This document shows, one piece after another, positions 59,697 to 61,453 of a DNA stretch of 61,453 bases (position 1 is its first letter; every line of letters starts with the position of its first letter). The stretch is from an uncultured Lachnospiraceae bacterium (GTDB lineage Bacteria > Bacillota > Clostridia > Lachnospirales > Lachnospiraceae). The translations under genes and the position numbers were made by a program. Location of the stretch: contig CAJTVQ010000023.1 in assembly GCA_910579935.1 (NCBI GenBank), positions 1 through 61,453 of the forward strand. Reading direction: 5' to 3'. The notes beneath the pieces are model-generated. The model saw only the letters and a program-made list of their open reading frames with translations. It was not told the DNA's origin and made no database searches.

Positions 59697-61453
59697 CTAA
59701 TATCCTAAATAACTGATATTTAAGTCTGTCTCCCCCTGAATTCCCGCTACGGTTCCTTTCGCCGAATACTGCCATATATCATACTTTGTCGTGGTATAAG
59801 TGGGCTCTGCCGTGTACTGTGCCAGCCATATTTTATAGTTGGTAAGCCCCGGCGCATCTATTTTTTCATTCAGCCAGGTACTGTTGGAATAAATCCCCGC
59901 CTTGTAACCGGAATTTTCCATGGTCTGGCAGAAGGCCCTGCACACGGCCGTCCGCATTTCCCTGCTGATGCCGTCCGCCCGGCCGCCGCCTGGCTCCACA
60001 TCGAGAAACACCGGATAGGAAATATGATAACCGCTGATCAATCCCAGTGTCATGGAAGCTTCTTCCACCGCCTCCGCTTCATTCACCGCCTGGGTTACAA
60101 AGTAAATCCCCACTTTCAGCCCTGCCGAGGCCGCCCCCTGGATATTCGTCCGGAACATGGGATCTTCAATCAGCGCTCCTGTGGTAGATCCTCTGTAACC
60201 GCAACGTATGATCACATAGGACACGCCTGCATTCTTCACCGCATTCCAGTCAATGCTGCCGTTCCATTTCGACACATCAATCCCCATATTTCCGGATGCG
60301 GTGGAAAGCACGCCTTCGCTGTCAAAGGAATACCTCGCCCCCTGGATGACCTGTTCTCCTGTCACTTTATTGCCGTCCGCATCAAAATAATAGGTTTTTC
60401 CGTCTATGGTCTGCCAGCCGGTATACTGATACTCTTCTTCCTCCTGTACCGCTTCCTGCGTCTCCTCCTGTATTTCTTCTTTCTTTCGGTAAAATTTCTC
60501 CGCCGTATTATAATCCGCTCCGACAGCCTCCCTGAAATTTCCTTCTTCGTCTGTCACATAAAGCGGACTGCCGTTCTGATCCGCCAGCACTGCATTGTCA
60601 TCTCCGGCAGGTTCCACGGCCTCATCCTTTGAAACCTCCTCATATTCCTCGTTTTCCACCACATCGGGAGGCGCCTCCGTCGTTTTTTTCGTAGACTCCA
60701 CAAATCCCACCGTATCCGTCAGGGCCGATTCCTCTGACGCCGCTCTTTTAGTATCTTCAACCGCTGCATTTACTTCCGACTCTTTCTTGATCTCATCCGA
60801 CACATCGACTTTCTTATACTCAATCGTGTCTTTAATCGTTACCGTCACGCCTTCGGTGGATATCGCATATTCTTCCGCCCGTTCCGCTTCGTTCATCGTC
60901 ACGCTGCAGGGGCCCGGCGCCGCACCGGACTGATAGATGATTCCATCCATATCTTCATCTTTCAGCACGTAGGTTTTCTTGTCCGCATCCGTCACGGTCA
61001 CTTCAAACGGAACGCTGGATATCAGCCGGCCGGTCTCTTTATTCACAAACTTTATCTTCAGGTCTTTCTGCATGGAACTCAGATGCATCTCTACCGCTGT
61101 CGAACCTTTGGCATCAAGTTCCTTTTCCTCATACGTCTTAACTGCAGCGGCTTCCTCCGCCGCTTCCGCCTCCGCCACCGCTTTCCGGTTCTGCTCTTCC
61201 GCCATGGCCAGCAGACCGCTTTCACCGACCACCGTAATTCCCTCCATCTGTGTTCCTATTTCTTCAAAAGAAGCTACCTGCCGTGCCTCCGTATGCATAT
61301 TCACATAAAAACTTCCAAGAGCCGCCGCCCCTGCCAAAATCAGAATACCGGCCGCAGCCGCCGCACAGTCCGCCGCATCGACATGCCTGCTCCCATAACG
61401 CCTTTTTCTCCTCCGGTCTTTTGCACGCCGCTTTTCTTCCGTCCTGCTGCACT
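59697..61453 (-). CDS. membrane-anchored GH25 protein with cell-wall-binding repeats (5' end outside window)
   Basis: The frame stays open to the window edge without a stop: a basic cytoplasmic tail (EKRRAKDRRRKRRYGSRHVD) leads into a membrane helix rich in Ala, so the true start is upstream of the window. Then come a coiled coil, a beta domain (QKDLKIKFVNKETGRLISSV, DEDMDGIIYQ), an acidic linker, one or two choline-binding-type repeats (YTGWQTIDGKTYYFDADGNK) and a GH25 barrel (GIDVSKWNGSIDW, CGYRGSTTGALIEDPMF, VFLDVEPGGG). It is a paralogue of the protein at 56091 with the same beta domain-GH25 layout. Confidence 0.85.
   Translation of the reverse strand, partial: CSRTEEKRRAKDRRRKRRYGSRHVDAADCAAAAAGILILAGAAALGSFYVNMHTEARQVASFEEIGTQMEGITVVGESGLLAMAEEQNRKAVAEAEAAEEAAAVKTYEEKELDAKGSTAVEMHLSSMQKDLKIKFVNKETGRLISSVPFEVTVTDADKKTYVLKDEDMDGIIYQSGAAPGPCSVTMNEAERAEEYAISTEGVTVTIKDTIEYKKVDVSDEIKKESEVNAAVEDTKRAASEESALTDTVGFVESTKKTTEAPPDVVENEEYEEVSKDEAVEPAGDDNAVLADQNGSPLYVTDEEGNFREAVGADYNTAEKFYRKKEEIQEETQEAVQEEEEYQYTGWQTIDGKTYYFDADGNKVTGEQVIQGARYSFDSEGVLSTASGNMGIDVSKWNGSIDWNAVKNAGVSYVIIRCGYRGSTTGALIEDPMFRTNIQGAASAGLKVGIYFVTQAVNEAEAVEEASMTLGLISGYHISYPVFLDVEPGGGRADGISREMRTAVCRAFCQTMENSGYKAGIYSNSTWLNEKIDAPGLTNYKIWLAQYTAEPTYTTTKYDIWQYSAKGTVAGIQGETDLNISYLGY

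Noticed and set aside
59697..61337. GH25 gene starting inside the window at 61337
   Set aside because: The codon is TTG within the membrane helix; the frame continues upstream with a basic cytoplasmic tail to the window edge, so the start lies outside.

Overview
The window looks like chromosomal DNA of a Gram-positive, low-to-mid GC Clostridia, most likely a Lachnospiraceae gut commensal. The reasons are sigma-A type promoters with AGGAGG-like ribosome sites, a metNIQ-Rrf2 operon, a Csp-like intracellular subtilase, LCP and GH25 cell-wall proteins, a DUF5685/DnaJ/DUF2752 cluster, a beta-glucuronidase with the uronate-binding N-x-K motif, and a rhamnose polysaccharide cluster. Almost all genes lie on the minus strand. 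No rRNA, tRNA or CRISPR array was seen.

Layout. 1-1210: an AT-rich edge of a mobile element (HU-like protein, cold-shock protein, a partial unknown protein) abutting a polysaccharide deacetylase cut off after its first third. 1.7-6.1 kb: MCP, peptidase T and GH2 beta-glucuronidase operon. 6.3-13.2 kb: a three-gene signalling operon (HD-GYP response regulator, hybrid kinase with HPt, and a hybrid kinase fused to a DegV fatty-acid-binding domain), preceded by a small 56-residue gene on the other strand. 13.3-17.7 kb: a long palindrome, PutP symporter, a decayed PNPOx-type gene, MBL hydrolase plus NifX-like protein, and an RNA-methyltransferase-like gene. 17.8-22.2 kb: membrane/DnaJ/DUF5685 cluster and a glycosyltransferase. 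22.5-31.1 kb: a second GH2 enzyme, a MATE pump, metNIQ-rrf2, a lone serine recombinase and carbamate kinase. 31.1-37.2 kb: LspA-like protein, a decayed AAA-ATPase-like gene, Csp-like protease, ClpX and HtrA.

37.4-61.5 kb is a large surface-polysaccharide region: rhamnosyltransferase-like protein, LCP ligase, undecaprenyl-phosphate sugar transferase, five further GT2 proteins, phosphoglucomutase, a methyltransferase-plus-kinase-like protein, an ABC exporter (Wzm/Wzt type, the ATPase carrying a Wzt-C-like domain), rfbC, rfbA, rfbB and two paralogous membrane-anchored GH25 proteins. No rfbD is present in the window. By analogy with E. coli O8/O9a, the methyltransferase/kinase protein and the Wzt-C domain suggest that the polymer is capped before export by an ABC transporter; this is an inference.

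Three genes (deacetylase, PNPOx, AAA-ATPase-like) are clear remnants. Two proteins of the polysaccharide region carry short in-frame DNA tandem repeats.
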